DNA of 64,000 nt from Gemmobacter sp. (GCF_034676705.1 NZ_JAUCBS010000013.1:1004501-1068500); one strand, 5' to 3'. Numbered from the stretch's first letter, positions 1 to 8,878 are shown. A program made the numbers and translations. Notes: generated by a model not told the origin, from the letters alone.

Positions 1-496
1 TGATGCGGGTGCCCTGCCGGCCGGGCGCCACCAGCGGCGCGGTTTCCAGCCCGGCAAAGTTGCGCCCAACCTGGTCGCTGGTGGGCAGGAACGCGGCCTC
101 GATATAGACGCCCGACAGAACCGTGGTCAGCCCGCTGATGCCACGGGCGCTGACCTCGGGGCGCACGACCCAGAACTGGGCATTGGCGGGCAGCGCCTCG
201 GCCACCGTCCGGTCGATCCGGGCCGAAACGATGACCCGCGACAGATCGGCCGAGAAATTCACCCGTTCCACATGCCCGATCGGCACATCGCGCAGCCGGA
301 TCGCGGTTTCGCCGGGCGTGATGCCGGCCGCGTTCTGGAAGGTGATGTCCACCAGCACACCCCGGTCGGAAAAGCTTTGCCAGGCGATCCCCAGCGACAC
401 CGCCACCGCCAGCACCGGCACCAGCCAGACGGGCGACAGGTTGCGCCAGAACGACTGGCGGGCGGGCTGGATGTCCATGTCGGGCGGTTGGGTCAT
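1..496 (-). CDS. pqiB: Intermembrane transport protein PqiB, MCE family (partial, 3' end outside window)
   Basis: The first 165 residues are visible, read from an ATG whose complement lies at 494-496. A short cytoplasmic N-terminus (MTQPPDMDIQPARQ) leads into one membrane segment at about residues 19-40. An MCE (mammalian cell entry) domain follows, with the typical G-I-x-P-G-E-T-x-I-R-x-R-D-V-x-I-G-x-V pattern and a second MCE repeat beginning. PqiB proteins form periplasm-spanning tubes thought to move lipids between the inner and outer membranes, with PqiA in the inner membrane. The start overlaps the stop of the upstream PqiA-like gene in an ATGA, so translation is probably coupled. The C-terminus and any pqiC lie outside the window. 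Family assignment is firm and the exact cargo is unknown. Confidence 0.85.
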   Translation of the reverse strand, partial: MTQPPDMDIQPARQSFWRNLSPVWLVPVLAVAVSLGIAWQSFSDRGVLVDITFQNAAGITPGETAIRLRDVPIGHVERVNFSADLSRVIVSARIDRTVAEALPANAQFWVVRPEVSARGISGLTTVLSGVYIEAAFLPTSDQVGRNFAGLETAPLVAPGRQGTRI

Positions 497-1122
497 GGGG
501 TCGGTCTGTCCGTTGAACGCCAGATCAGGCGGGGATCGAAACTTTGGGCTGCCAGCATGGTGAACACAACCGACAATGCGAAACTGGCCGCGGCGATGCC
601 GGGCGCGATGGTGGCGACAAGGTTGAACTTCACCAGCGCCGAAAGAATGGCCACGACGAACACGTCGATCATCGACCAGCGGCCGACGAATTCGACGATT
701 TCATAAAGATGCAGCCGGGTATGCCCGCGCATCGGCCAGCCGCGCCGCACGGCCAGCGCCAGATAGGCGATGATCACGAACTTGGCCACCGGAATGACGA
801 CGCTGGCCCCGATCACGATCAGCGCCACGCCCCATGACCCATGCCGGAACAGCTCGATGGCGCCGCCCACGATGGTGCTGTCCATCTCGCGTCCCATCGT
901 CAGGGTGCGCAGCATGGGGTAAAGGTTGGCGGGAACATAGGCGACCAGCCCCGCGATCAGCCAGGCCCAGACGGCCTGCAACCCCGGTTCGGGCACCAGT
1001 GCGCTGCCGCAGCGCAGGCACTGCGCCGCCCCGGCGGGGTTCGCCTTGCCGCAGATCCGGCAACCGCACAGCCCCGCGCCCCGCGCGGTCAGGGCCGGGC
1101 GCGCTGTTCCAGGGTTCGCCAT
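493..1122 (-). CDS. Paraquat-inducible protein A-like membrane protein, C-terminal-half type
   Basis: This 209-residue protein opens with a zinc-ribbon-like Cys cluster (C-x2-C at about residues 19-22 and C-x2-C near 31-34). Four predicted membrane helices of the PqiA fold follow, including the conserved YPM and GS-x-x-G-V patterns. In enterobacteria PqiA is one roughly 417-residue protein made of two such halves. Here the halves are two genes, this one and the gene at 1089-1715, overlapping by 34 nt. It probably works with its neighbour and PqiB as an inner-membrane partner in lipid transport. The ATG at 1120-1122 is preferred because the upstream extension is only a shadow of the previous gene. 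Confidence 0.8.
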   Translation of the reverse strand: MANPGTARPALTARGAGLCGCRICGKANPAGAAQCLRCGSALVPEPGLQAVWAWLIAGLVAYVPANLYPMLRTLTMGREMDSTIVGGAIELFRHGSWGVALIVIGASVVIPVAKFVIIAYLALAVRRGWPMRGHTRLHLYEIVEFVGRWSMIDVFVVAILSALVKFNLVATIAPGIAAASFALSVVFTMLAAQSFDPRLIWRSTDRPTP

Positions 1123-1715
1123 ATCGTCAGCCTGCACATGAAATTGTCGTTCAGCACGTTCACCAGCACCAGCAGCACAAAGGCCCAGAAGGCCACCCCG
1201 AAATGCAGCGATGCCAGCCCCCCCACCTTGACCAGCGCCACCGCCACCCCGATCACGAAAATCTCGGCCATGGCCCAGGGCCGCAGCGCCTCGGCCAGGC
1301 GAAAGGCGGGAATGGCGCGGCGCGCGGCATGCCACCCCAGCGCCATCGGCGCCAGCGCATAGATGATCAGCCCCAGCCGCAGCGCCGGCAGCACGATGAT
1401 GAAGGCCGCCACCGCCAGCGTCAGCGGCAGGGTCAGACCATCGGAAAACGCCAGCGCGGCATCCAGGACCGAACTTTTGCGCGTCATGCCGCCGGCGCTG
1501 ATTTCCAGGAACGGAAAGAACACCGCCGCCACCATCAGCACCAGCGAGGTGGCGGCCAGCATCACGATACGGGTCATCGCGCCTTGCCGGGGGGCGGCCA
1601 GCACGGTGCCGCAGCGCGTGCAGCGGCCACGCGCGCCCAGGGGCACCGGCCCGACATGATGCAGCGCATCGCAGGTGGGGCAGGCAATCCTGTCATCGGG
1701 GGCGGCAGCCGTCAT
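1089..1715 (-). CDS. pqiA: Paraquat-inducible protein A-like membrane protein, N-terminal-half type
   Basis: The 208-residue product starts at an ATG complementary to 1713-1715. The N-terminus has a four-Cys zinc-ribbon-like motif (C-x2-C at about 12-15 and 33-36). Four hydrophobic helices between residues 45 and 190 follow, with the PqiA signature around FFPFLEIS. It is the first gene of a three-gene minus-strand run (this gene, the second PqiA half, pqiB). It shares 34 nt with the second half in a different frame, so the two halves are separate polypeptides rather than one frameshifted gene. Its role is inferred from the family: inner-membrane component of the Pqi lipid-transport system. 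Confidence 0.8.
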   Translation of the reverse strand: MTAAAPDDRIACPTCDALHHVGPVPLGARGRCTRCGTVLAAPRQGAMTRIVMLAATSLVLMVAAVFFPFLEISAGGMTRKSSVLDAALAFSDGLTLPLTLAVAAFIIVLPALRLGLIIYALAPMALGWHAARRAIPAFRLAEALRPWAMAEIFVIGVAVALVKVGGLASLHFGVAFWAFVLLVLVNVLNDNFMCRLTIWRTLEQRARP

Positions 1716-1903
1716 ATCTGTCCCAAACCCCTGAACCCGCCCGCAGGCGCCAATCGGTGCAACGCAAGAGCAACCTATATGGTCCCCTGCGCCTTTCCGG
1801 TCCACCCCTTGCGATCCGGGATCGGCGGCCCCTTGCCCGGACCTTTCACTTGCCGTGATCCTGTGGCAGCAAGCAAAGGGTGGCAGATACCGGAGGGCAG
1901 GCG

Positions 1904-2950
1904 ATGCACGGCGAATACAAGGTGATCGGGGGCAAGCTGGTGGTGGCCGACCTGTCGGTGACGGATGGGCGGCTGGCCGATGTGCGCATCTCGGGCGATT
2001 TCTTTCTGGAACCCGACGAGGCGCTTGGCGACATCACCGCCGCGCTGGAGGGGATGGCGGCCACGGCCGATGCGGTGACCCTGGCCGCCGCCATCCGCCG
2101 GGCCCTGCGCCCCGATGCCATGCTGATGGGCTTTTCCCCCGAGGCGGTGGCCATCGCCGTGCGCCGTGCGCTGGGGGTGGCGCGCAGCTGGCGCGATTAC
2201 GAATGGCAGGTGCTGGACGGCATCCAGACCCCTGCCATGCACCTTGCGCTGGACGATGTTCTGGCGCGCGAGGTGGCGGCCGGCCGCCGTGGCCCCACGC
2301 TGCGCTTCTGGCAATGGGACCGGCCGGCGATCATCATCGGCAATTTCCAGTCGGTGCAGAACGAGGTTGACATGGCGGCCTGCGCCCGCCTTGGCGTGCA
2401 GGTGGTGCGGCGCGTCACCGGGGGCGGCGCGATGTTCGTGGAACCCGGGTCCACCATCACCTGGTCGCTCTATGCCCCGGCGGATCTGGTGGCGGACATG
2501 GACTTTGGCGCGTCCTACGCCTTTCTCGATGCCTGGGCGCTGAAGGCGTTGAACGACATGGGGATTGATGCGGTCTACAAGCCGCTGAACGATATCGCCA
2601 GTTCGCGCGGCAAGATCGGCGGCGCGGCGCAGAAACGCTATGCCGGCGGCGCCGTGTTGCACCATGTGACGATGGCCTACGACATGGACGCCGACAAGAT
2701 GATGCAGGTGCTGCGCATCGGGCGCGAGAAACTGTCGGACAAGGGCATCGCCAGCGCCGCCAAGCGGGTGGATCCGGTGCGCAGCCAGACCGGGCTGGAA
2801 CGGGCCGAGGTGATGGCGCGGATGAAGGCGACCTTCACCGATCTGCATGGTGGCAGCGATGGTCAGGTGACCCCGGCCGAACTGGCGGCGGCCGAGGAAC
2901 TGGCAGCGACCAAATTCACCACCGACGGCTGGCTGCACCGCCTGCCCTGA
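1904..2950 (+). CDS. Lipoate--protein ligase A family protein with extra N-terminal domain
   Basis: The 348-residue product carries a BPL_LplA_LipB catalytic domain from about residue 95. It contains the lipoyl-adenylate loop RRVTGGGAMF near residues 169-178 and the GKIGG motif whose lysine (about 238) would be catalytic. It would attach lipoate or octanoate to E2 and GcvH subunits of 2-oxoacid dehydrogenases in the cytoplasm. The first 90 residues (ending in the FSPEAVAIAVRRAL segment) look like the small accessory LplB/C-terminal lipoate-ligase domain, here placed in front of the catalytic domain. The ATG at 1904 follows a GGAGGG ribosome site and is preferred over a GTG at 1880. The gene stands alone between convergent and divergent neighbours. 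Confidence 0.82.
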   Translation: MHGEYKVIGGKLVVADLSVTDGRLADVRISGDFFLEPDEALGDITAALEGMAATADAVTLAAAIRRALRPDAMLMGFSPEAVAIAVRRALGVARSWRDYEWQVLDGIQTPAMHLALDDVLAREVAAGRRGPTLRFWQWDRPAIIIGNFQSVQNEVDMAACARLGVQVVRRVTGGGAMFVEPGSTITWSLYAPADLVADMDFGASYAFLDAWALKALNDMGIDAVYKPLNDIASSRGKIGGAAQKRYAGGAVLHHVTMAYDMDADKMMQVLRIGREKLSDKGIASAAKRVDPVRSQTGLERAEVMARMKATFTDLHGGSDGQVTPAELAAAEELAATKFTTDGWLHRLP

Positions 2951-2968
2951 CCGGGCAGGCGGCGGGCG

Positions 2969-3917
2969 TTAGCCGTGATGGTAATGGGCGGGCACATAGC
3001 GGAACGCCCCGCCATCGCGCCGGATGTTGCCGATGCCGGGAAAGGGGAAGTGATAGCCGATCATCGGCAGCTTTTCCGACACCGCCATTTCATACAGTTT
3101 CACCCGCGTTTTCGCCGCCTGCGCCGGGTCGCTGTCAAAGGCAAACTCCCACTGCGGGTTCTTGAACAGCAGGGCGTAGTGATGGACCACATCGCCCACG
3201 TTCAGGAAACTGCGATCCCCCGAGGTGATCACGAACGAGGTATGCCCGATGGTATGTCCGGGGGTGGAGACCGCCTGGATGCCCGGCAGCACCTCCTTGC
3301 CATCGGCGAAAAAGAACACCCGGTCCCGCCGCGGCAGCAGGTTCTTGCGCGCGCCTTCGACAAAGGTCGCGACAAAGCCGCCGGCGGCCAGCTTGCCCTC
3401 GTCCGTCCAGAAGTCGAAATCGGCCTGCGAGATATGGATGTCGGCATTGGGAAAGTTCGGCGTGCCGTCATCGGCCATGATGCCCCAGCAATGATCGCAA
3501 TGGGCATGGGTCAGCACGATGTCGGTGATGGCGGCGGGGTCGAACCCTGCGGCGCGGATATTGGCCATCAGCTGGCCTGAATCGTCGCCGAACAGCTTTT
3601 TCGTGCCCATGCCGCTGTCGAACAGCACCAGCCGGTCGCCCGCCTGCACGATCAGGCAGTTCTGTTCCAGCATCATGGGCACGAAAAAGCTGGTCGGCGG
3701 CGGATCCCAGATCCAGCAGGCCATCGGACAGGATGGTCGCCTGATGGTCGCCGATGGCAAAGCGATACCAGCTGGGCTGGCTGATCGCCGGGGTGGCCGC
3801 GCGGGCGGCGGTGGGCACAAGGCCGGTGGCGATCAGGGGCGCGGCCAGCGGGGCGGCCGCGAACAGGCTGCCGGCGCGCAGGAATGCCCTGCGGCCCAGC
3901 GTCGGTTTGGTGATCAT
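2969..3917 (-). pseudogene. Tat-exported MBL-fold metallo-hydrolase, frameshifted
   Basis: The N-terminal frame starts at an ATG complementary to 3915-3917, after a GGGAGG site. It encodes a twin-arginine signal (GRRAFLRAG, then a hydrophobic stretch ending AARA) and the start of a metallo-beta-lactamase fold. The remaining fold is in another frame, with the zinc motif THAHCDHCWG, a later GHTIGHTS and DVVHH. The frames meet at a run of five A on the + strand at 3684-3688. Removing one base there gives a seamless protein of about 315 residues. Members hydrolyse esters, lactones or phosphoesters in the periplasm, and the substrate here is unknown. It lies downstream of the Liv transporter on the same strand. 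It could be a true pseudogene or a homopolymer consensus error. Confidence 0.75.
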
Positions 3918-4052
3918 TGTCAATCCTCCCATCGGGATCCGCCTGGCGGCCCCGTGCAAAAGCATGGGTCGGTGGCGGGGATCGCACAAATACCGAATTG
4001 TTTATTGCGCAATATCAATGATTTATGGGGAAATTTCCGTCAGGCGGATGCA

Positions 4053-4076
4053 CCCCCCGGGCAGGCGCCCGGGGGG
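4053..4076 (-). terminator. Candidate hairpin after livF
   Basis: A perfect 10-bp GC stem (4053-4062 with 4067-4076) encloses a 4-nt loop. It sits 22 bases past the livF stop in the direction of transcription. No T-run follows, so it may be a Rho-independent terminator only in a weak sense or a 3'-end stabiliser. Confidence 0.45.
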
Positions 4077-4097
4077 CAGGGCAGCGGCCGTGCCCGG

Positions 4098-4781
4098 TCA
4101 GGCGGGGACGCCGGCCGCCTGCACCATCCGGTCCGAGGCGATGGCGCCGCGTTCCATGGTGATCACCCGGTTGGCAAAGCGTTCCAGCAGTTCGGGGTTG
4201 GATTCGGTGATGATCACCGCAATCTCGGGCGCCAGTTCGTTCAGCCGGCGCAGCGCGGCGGCATAGGTGTTGGCCAGCACCGGGGCCAGGCCCTGGAACG
4301 GCTCGTCCAGCAGCAACAGCCGGGTCGAGGACATCAGCGCCCGCCCCAGCGCCACCATCTTGCCTTGCCCGCCCGAAACCGACCCGGCCGGGCGGGGGGC
4401 CAGGGTCTGCAACTCGGGCAGGATGGTATAGGCCCGGTCGCGCCGCCGTGCGGTTTCTGCGGCCGACAGGCCGGCGACGCGCGCGGGCAGCAGGATGTTT
4501 TCTTCAACCGTAAAGCCCGCGAACAGCCGCCGGTCCTCGGGCGCATAGCCGATGCCAAGGCCGGGGCGGTCATGCGGGGCCACCTGCGTCAGGTCGCGGC
4601 CGTCAAAGGTGATCCGGCCGCGCGTCTGGGTAAACCCCATGACGCTGCGCAGCGTGGTGGTTTTCCCCGCGCCATTGTGGCCCACCAGCGCCACGGTTTC
4701 CGACTGGCCCACGCGAAAACTGATGTCGCGCAGGATGGATATGCCGCTGATCGAGACGTGGACTGATTGGAATTCCAGCAT
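4098..4781 (-). CDS. livF: Branched-chain amino acid-type ABC transporter ATP-binding protein LivF
   Basis: This 227-residue ABC ATPase has a Walker A (GHNGAGKTT, about 35-43), the signature VSGGQGKM near 133-140 and a Walker B LLLLDEPFQGL near 154-164. The GLGIGYAPEDRRLF stretch is typical of LivF rather than LivG. It energises import through LivH/LivM as half of a LivF-LivG heterodimer on the cytoplasmic face. It is the last gene of the SBP-livH-livM-livG-livF run and starts one base past the livG stop. The Liv family also carries urea, amides and aromatic or short organic acids, and the catabolic neighbours favour an organic-acid or similar carbon substrate. Confidence 0.9.
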   Translation of the reverse strand: MLEFQSVHVSISGISILRDISFRVGQSETVALVGHNGAGKTTTLRSVMGFTQTRGRITFDGRDLTQVAPHDRPGLGIGYAPEDRRLFAGFTVEENILLPARVAGLSAAETARRRDRAYTILPELQTLAPRPAGSVSGGQGKMVALGRALMSSTRLLLLDEPFQGLAPVLANTYAAALRRLNELAPEIAVIITESNPELLERFANRVITMERGAIASDRMVQAAGVPA

Positions 4782-4782
4782 T

Positions 4783-5526
4783 TCAGCCTCCGATCACGGT
4801 GCGGATGACATCGGGATCCTTCATCACGACATCGGGGGCGCCGGTCATCTGGATCTTGCCCTGCGACCAGACGGCCACCCGGCTGGCATAGCGCGACACC
4901 ATTTCCATGTCATGTTCCACAAAGACCGAGGCCACCTGCGCCTCGCGCAGCGCCTTGATCAGGATTTCCATGATGCCGAACTTGTCGGCGGTGGCGACGC
5001 CCGAGGTGGGTTCATCCATCAATAGCAGCTTGGGCCGCTGCGCCAGCGCAATGGCAATGTCCACCAGCTTGCGCTGCCCTTCGGGCAGTTCCGCGGCCGG
5101 CCGGTCGGCGATATGGGCGCAGCCGACCAGATCCAGCAGCTCCATCATCTCGGCCCGCTGGCGGATGGCGCCAAGGGCCACAAAGGGGTTCCACACCCGT
5201 TCCCGCACCGCCGCCGACAGCAGCATGTTTTCCAGCACGGTATGTTCGGTGAACAGCTGCGGGATCTGGAACGCGCGGGCCACCCCCATGCGGGTGATGC
5301 GCCGGGGGGGCGTGCCCAGAATCTCGCGCCCGTTCAGCTTGACCGAGCCGCCCTGCGGTTTCAGATAGCCGGTGGTGATGTTCAGGAACGTGGTCTTGCC
5401 GGCGCCGTTCGGGCCGATGATGGCCAGGTTTTCCCGTTCGAAGATATCCAGGTCGATCCCGTCGGCGGCGATCACCCCGCCAAAGCGGATCTGGATGCCC
5501 CGGGCTGACAACAGCGGCGCGGTCAT
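4783..5526 (-). CDS. livG: Branched-chain amino acid-type ABC transporter ATP-binding protein LivG
   Basis: The 247-residue ATPase shows Walker A GPNGAGKTTF (about 38-47), the LivG-type segment RMGVARAFQIPQLF, a signature-like LPEGQRKLVDIA and Walker B LLLMDEPTSGV. The canonical SGGQ signature is LPEG here, as in many LivG proteins of urea/amide-type subfamilies. The start overlaps the livM stop by four bases (ATGA), consistent with coupled translation. It pairs with LivF to drive the importer. Confidence 0.9.
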   Translation of the reverse strand: MTAPLLSARGIQIRFGGVIAADGIDLDIFERENLAIIGPNGAGKTTFLNITTGYLKPQGGSVKLNGREILGTPPRRITRMGVARAFQIPQLFTEHTVLENMLLSAAVRERVWNPFVALGAIRQRAEMMELLDLVGCAHIADRPAAELPEGQRKLVDIAIALAQRPKLLLMDEPTSGVATADKFGIMEILIKALREAQVASVFVEHDMEMVSRYASRVAVWSQGKIQMTGAPDVVMKDPDVIRTVIGG

Positions 5527-6473
5527 GCCTTGTCCTTTCCATGGCTGCGGGCGGTGGTGCGCAGGCGGCCGGGCAGGCCGATCAACCCGGTCGGCACCAG
5601 CAGGATCACCGTGATCAACGTGATGCCCAGGATCATCTGCCAGCTGTCATCCAGCAGCGCGGCGGCATAGAAGCGGACGATTTCATAGACGGCCGTCCCG
5701 GCGAACACCCCGAACACCGACCCGATGCCGCCCAGCACCGCAATGAACACGAATTCGCCCGAGCGGGTCCAGAACGTCAGGTCCGGCGTCGCCAGCCCCT
5801 GCACCAGACCAAAGGCCAGTCCGCCCAGCCCCGCCAGCACCGCCGACACCACATAGGCCACCAGCAGCGTGCGGTTGGCCGACAGGCCGATGTATTCCAG
5901 CCGCGTCTCGTTCACCTTGACCGCTTTCAGCGCCTGCCCCAGCGGGGACCGCAGATACAGCCACACCAGCCCGGTGCAGATCACCATCAGCCCCAGCGCA
6001 TAGTAGAACATCGCCAGATCGAATTCCGACCGGCTGAAGGTGAACCCCAGCAGCGAGGGGCGGCGAATGCGCATGCCGTCGGTGCCGCCGGTATAGTGGA
6101 ACAGCTTTTCCAGCAGCGCGAACAGCACCATGGAAAACGCGAGGTTCAGCATGGAGAAGAAGATCAGCCGGTAGCGCGACACGAACAACCCGATGATCAA
6201 CCCCGACAGCCCGCTGATGGCAATGACGGCCAGCGTCAGCACCACCAGATCGGGCGCCTTCCACATGGCGCCGAAATAGGCGGCGGCATAGGCGCCGGCG
6301 GCAAAGAACATGCCATGCCCGAACGACACCTGCCCGGCTTGCAACAGCACGAAGATGCCCAGCACGGCCAGGGCCTTGGCAAAGATCAGCGTGGCGATGG
6401 TGACGGAACTGCCAAAGGTGAACGGCAGGGTGAACAGCGCGATCAGGATCGCGGCAAGGATCAGGCGCTGCAT
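5523..6473 (-). CDS. livM: Branched-chain amino acid-type ABC transporter permease LivM
   Basis: This 316-residue inner-membrane permease has eight to ten hydrophobic segments. It carries the LivM-typical GQVSFGHGMFFAAGAYAAA region near residues 46-64 and the cytoplasmic coupling motif around LGQALKAVKVNETRLEYIGL near 175-195. It forms the translocation path with LivH. The livH stop and this start are separated by one base. No regulatory signal is visible inside the operon here. Confidence 0.9.
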   Translation of the reverse strand: MQRLILAAILIALFTLPFTFGSSVTIATLIFAKALAVLGIFVLLQAGQVSFGHGMFFAAGAYAAAYFGAMWKAPDLVVLTLAVIAISGLSGLIIGLFVSRYRLIFFSMLNLAFSMVLFALLEKLFHYTGGTDGMRIRRPSLLGFTFSRSEFDLAMFYYALGLMVICTGLVWLYLRSPLGQALKAVKVNETRLEYIGLSANRTLLVAYVVSAVLAGLGGLAFGLVQGLATPDLTFWTRSGEFVFIAVLGGIGSVFGVFAGTAVYEIVRFYAAALLDDSWQMILGITLITVILLVPTGLIGLPGRLRTTARSHGKDKA

Positions 6474-6474
6474 C

Positions 6475-7380
6475 TCAGATCTTCCTTGCCTGAGCGGCGC
6501 CGAACAGCCCCAGCGGGCGCCACAGCAGGATCAGCACCATGATCAGATAGGGCATCAGAACCTCGGTTTCCGGCATGATGTAGACGGCGAACGATCGCGC
6601 CACGCCGATCAGCAGGGCGGCCAGCAACGCGCCTTCGATATTGCCCAGGCCAGCGGTGGCCGCGACGGCAAAGCTGAGAACGATCATGTTCGCGCCCATC
6701 CCCGGCAGGACCGATGTGGTCGGCGTGGCCAGCGCGCCCCCCATGGCCGCCAGACAGGCGCCGATGGTAAAGGTCACGAAATACACCTTGCGCGCGTCGA
6801 TCCCGATGGCGGTTGCCGCCTCGCGGTCTTCGGTCACGGCCACGATCTTGGCCCCGGCCAGCGTGTGGCGCAGGAAATAGCGCAGCCCCACCATGGTCAG
6901 GATCGCCATGATCGGCAGGAACACGATCTGATAGGCGGTATAGCGGATGCCCAGCAGTTCCACATTGCCCAGCGCCCGCAAGGGTTCGGACATGAAATAC
7001 GGCTGCACCCCCCAGACCATGCGCTGGACGTTTTCCAGCACCATGAACACGGCAAAGGTGATCAGCAGTTGCAGCGTGGGATCCTTTTCGTAAATCTGCC
7101 GCAGCAGGAAGCGTTCCATCAGCCCGCCGACCACCACGCCGGTGATGATGGCCGCAGCCATCAGTGCGGGAAAGGTCAGCCAGGGATTGAACCCCTGCGC
7201 GGTCAGCCAGCCACCCAGCGTGGCGGCCATATAGGCGCCGATGGCATACAGGCTGCCATGCGCCACGTTCAGCACGCCCAGCACGCCAAAGATCAGCGTC
7301 AGGCCGACCGCCACCAGAAACAGCAGCGAAGCATAGGAAATCCCGTCAAGCAGCGCGATGAGGGCAAGTGTCGTCGTCAT
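6475..7380 (-). CDS. livH: Branched-chain amino acid-type ABC transporter permease LivH
   Basis: The 301-residue permease begins MTTTLALIALLDGISYAS at an ATG complementary to 7378-7380. It has about eight membrane segments, the GVLNVAHGSLYAIGAYMA motif near 40-57 and the coupling region AKIVAVTEDREAATAIGID near 185-203. It is the partner of LivM. A 112-bp gap to the upstream binding-protein gene holds a strong hairpin (7443-7471). That arrangement is common where the binding protein is made in excess over the membrane parts. Confidence 0.9.
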   Translation of the reverse strand: MTTTLALIALLDGISYASLLFLVAVGLTLIFGVLGVLNVAHGSLYAIGAYMAATLGGWLTAQGFNPWLTFPALMAAAIITGVVVGGLMERFLLRQIYEKDPTLQLLITFAVFMVLENVQRMVWGVQPYFMSEPLRALGNVELLGIRYTAYQIVFLPIMAILTMVGLRYFLRHTLAGAKIVAVTEDREAATAIGIDARKVYFVTFTIGACLAAMGGALATPTTSVLPGMGANMIVLSFAVAATAGLGNIEGALLAALLIGVARSFAVYIMPETEVLMPYLIMVLILLWRPLGLFGAAQARKI

Positions 7381-7442
7381 GGGAACCCGGGGTCTGTGCC
7401 GCCCGCAGGCGGGATCTGAAGGCGGGCCGAAGCCCGGCAAAT

Positions 7443-7471
7443 GCCGGGCAGGGGGAGCAACCCTGCCCGGC
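7443..7471 (-). other. Intercistronic hairpin between binding-protein gene and livH
   Basis: A perfect 11-bp stem (7443-7453 with 7461-7471) surrounds a 7-nt loop. An overlapping 7-bp alternative uses 7432-7438 with 7443-7449, so two exclusive folds are possible. It lies 22 bases after the binding-protein stop. It probably limits read-through into livH and protects the upstream transcript, which would explain excess binding protein over permease. This is inferred from position and structure only. Confidence 0.6.
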
Positions 7472-7492
7472 GGGCCGGTCCGCGGTGGCGGA

Positions 7493-8791
7493 TCAGTCGA
7501 AGCGCTTGCCTTCGGTGGTCAGGAAGCCGGCATCCAGCGTCTTGATCCAGGACAGGGTTTCCTGCCCCACCGGCGTGGTGATCGGCTGCGGATCATAGAT
7601 CATCATGTCGCCGATCACCGGGAACGGATGGTCGGGCGAGGTGCGGGTGATGCCGATCAGCTGCGATTCCAGGCCCTGGTTGTCCTCGCGGATGGTCACG
7701 GGGCGGCCAAGGCCCTTGAACTCCAGCCCGTCCATCGCGGCGCGCACATCCTCGCGTTCCGGGAAATCGGTGCCGGCGGTCTTGGCGGCCTTGGCATAGG
7801 CGGCTTCCAGCGCCGCAAACGCCTGCGACATGTGGAACACCGGATAGATCGGCCAGGTGCCGTTCCTGGCCTTGAACGCCTCCATGAAGGCCTTGAAGTC
7901 CGGGTCGTCCTTGTATTCGGGATGCATGAAGTAATGGTCGCCCCGCGCGCCCACGATCACGCCGTCGGGCAGATCCTTGCCCAGCCGTTCCAGCGAGGAT
8001 TCCGCCAGCGGCAGCACGAATTGCGAATCCGCGAACAGCCCGCGCTGGTTGGCCTGCCGCACGAAGGTATCCAGATCGCCGCCCCACGAGGTGGACAGGA
8101 TCACATCCGGCTTCAGCCCCTGAAGGCGCGAGATCTCGGTGGAAAAGTCGGGCGCGCCAAAGGCGGGGAACAGTTCCGCCACCACTTGCACATCGGGCTT
8201 CAGGGTTTCCAGCGCGGTCTTGAAGATGGCCCAGCTTTCGCGGCCCCAGGCGTAGTCCTGGTTCACCACGGCAATCGTCTTGAAGTCGGGCTTGTGCTTC
8301 ATCAGGTAGAGGAACGCCGCGAGGATTTCGGGCGTGGCATTCGCCTGGGTGCGGTAGACCCATTCGTAATCGGCTTCCTCAAAGATGCGCTGGGTGCCGC
8401 AATCCCACATGAAGTTCAGGATCTCCAGATCCTCGGCAAAGGGCGCGATGTTGTTGCACACCCCCGACGAGATCGAGGCGAACATCACATCGACCTTCAC
8501 GTCATCCACCAGCCGGCGGTATTCGGTGCGCAGCGTTTCCATCCCTGCGCCTTCGTCGATGAAATGCAGCGTGACAGGCACGCCCAGAATGCCGCCGCGG
8601 GCATTCAGCCGTTCCGCCATCATCTCGGCGCCCTGCCGCGCCGGAACCCCGAAGACCGAGGCCGCGCCAGAGCTGTAGGTGGTGATGCCGATCTTGAGGT
8701 CGGCGGGCTTGTCCGCCAGCGCCGCGCCAGCCGCCAGCCCGGCAAGCGCGCCCGCACCAAGGACCGAGCGAAGGATCCGTGCCGTTTTCAT
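7493..8791 (-). CDS. ABC transporter substrate-binding protein, Leu/Ile/Val-binding (type I periplasmic) family
   Basis: The 432-residue protein starts with a Sec signal peptide (MKTARILRSVLGAGALAGLAAGAALA). It is followed by a type I periplasmic fold starting LKIGITTYSSGAASVFG and containing the ligand-pocket segment FASISSGVCNNIAPFAED. It captures the substrate in the periplasm and delivers it to LivHM. It is longer than classic LivJ/LivK (about 370), as usual for amide, aromatic or organic-acid binding members. It is the first gene of the transporter run. The palindrome at 8879-8897 upstream matches those before the catabolic operons of this region, so co-regulation by the LysR protein at 12846-13820 is likely. 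Confidence 0.85.
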   Translation of the reverse strand: MKTARILRSVLGAGALAGLAAGAALADKPADLKIGITTYSSGAASVFGVPARQGAEMMAERLNARGGILGVPVTLHFIDEGAGMETLRTEYRRLVDDVKVDVMFASISSGVCNNIAPFAEDLEILNFMWDCGTQRIFEEADYEWVYRTQANATPEILAAFLYLMKHKPDFKTIAVVNQDYAWGRESWAIFKTALETLKPDVQVVAELFPAFGAPDFSTEISRLQGLKPDVILSTSWGGDLDTFVRQANQRGLFADSQFVLPLAESSLERLGKDLPDGVIVGARGDHYFMHPEYKDDPDFKAFMEAFKARNGTWPIYPVFHMSQAFAALEAAYAKAAKTAGTDFPEREDVRAAMDGLEFKGLGRPVTIREDNQGLESQLIGITRTSPDHPFPVIGDMMIYDPQPITTPVGQETLSWIKTLDAGFLTTEGKRFD

Positions 8792-8878
8792 TGTTTTCCT
8801 CCCTTGTCGAACCCTTGCGGGCCGCCGTCAGGTTCTGGAAATGCGCGCAATAAGGCAAAGACAGATTTAAGAACGCCG

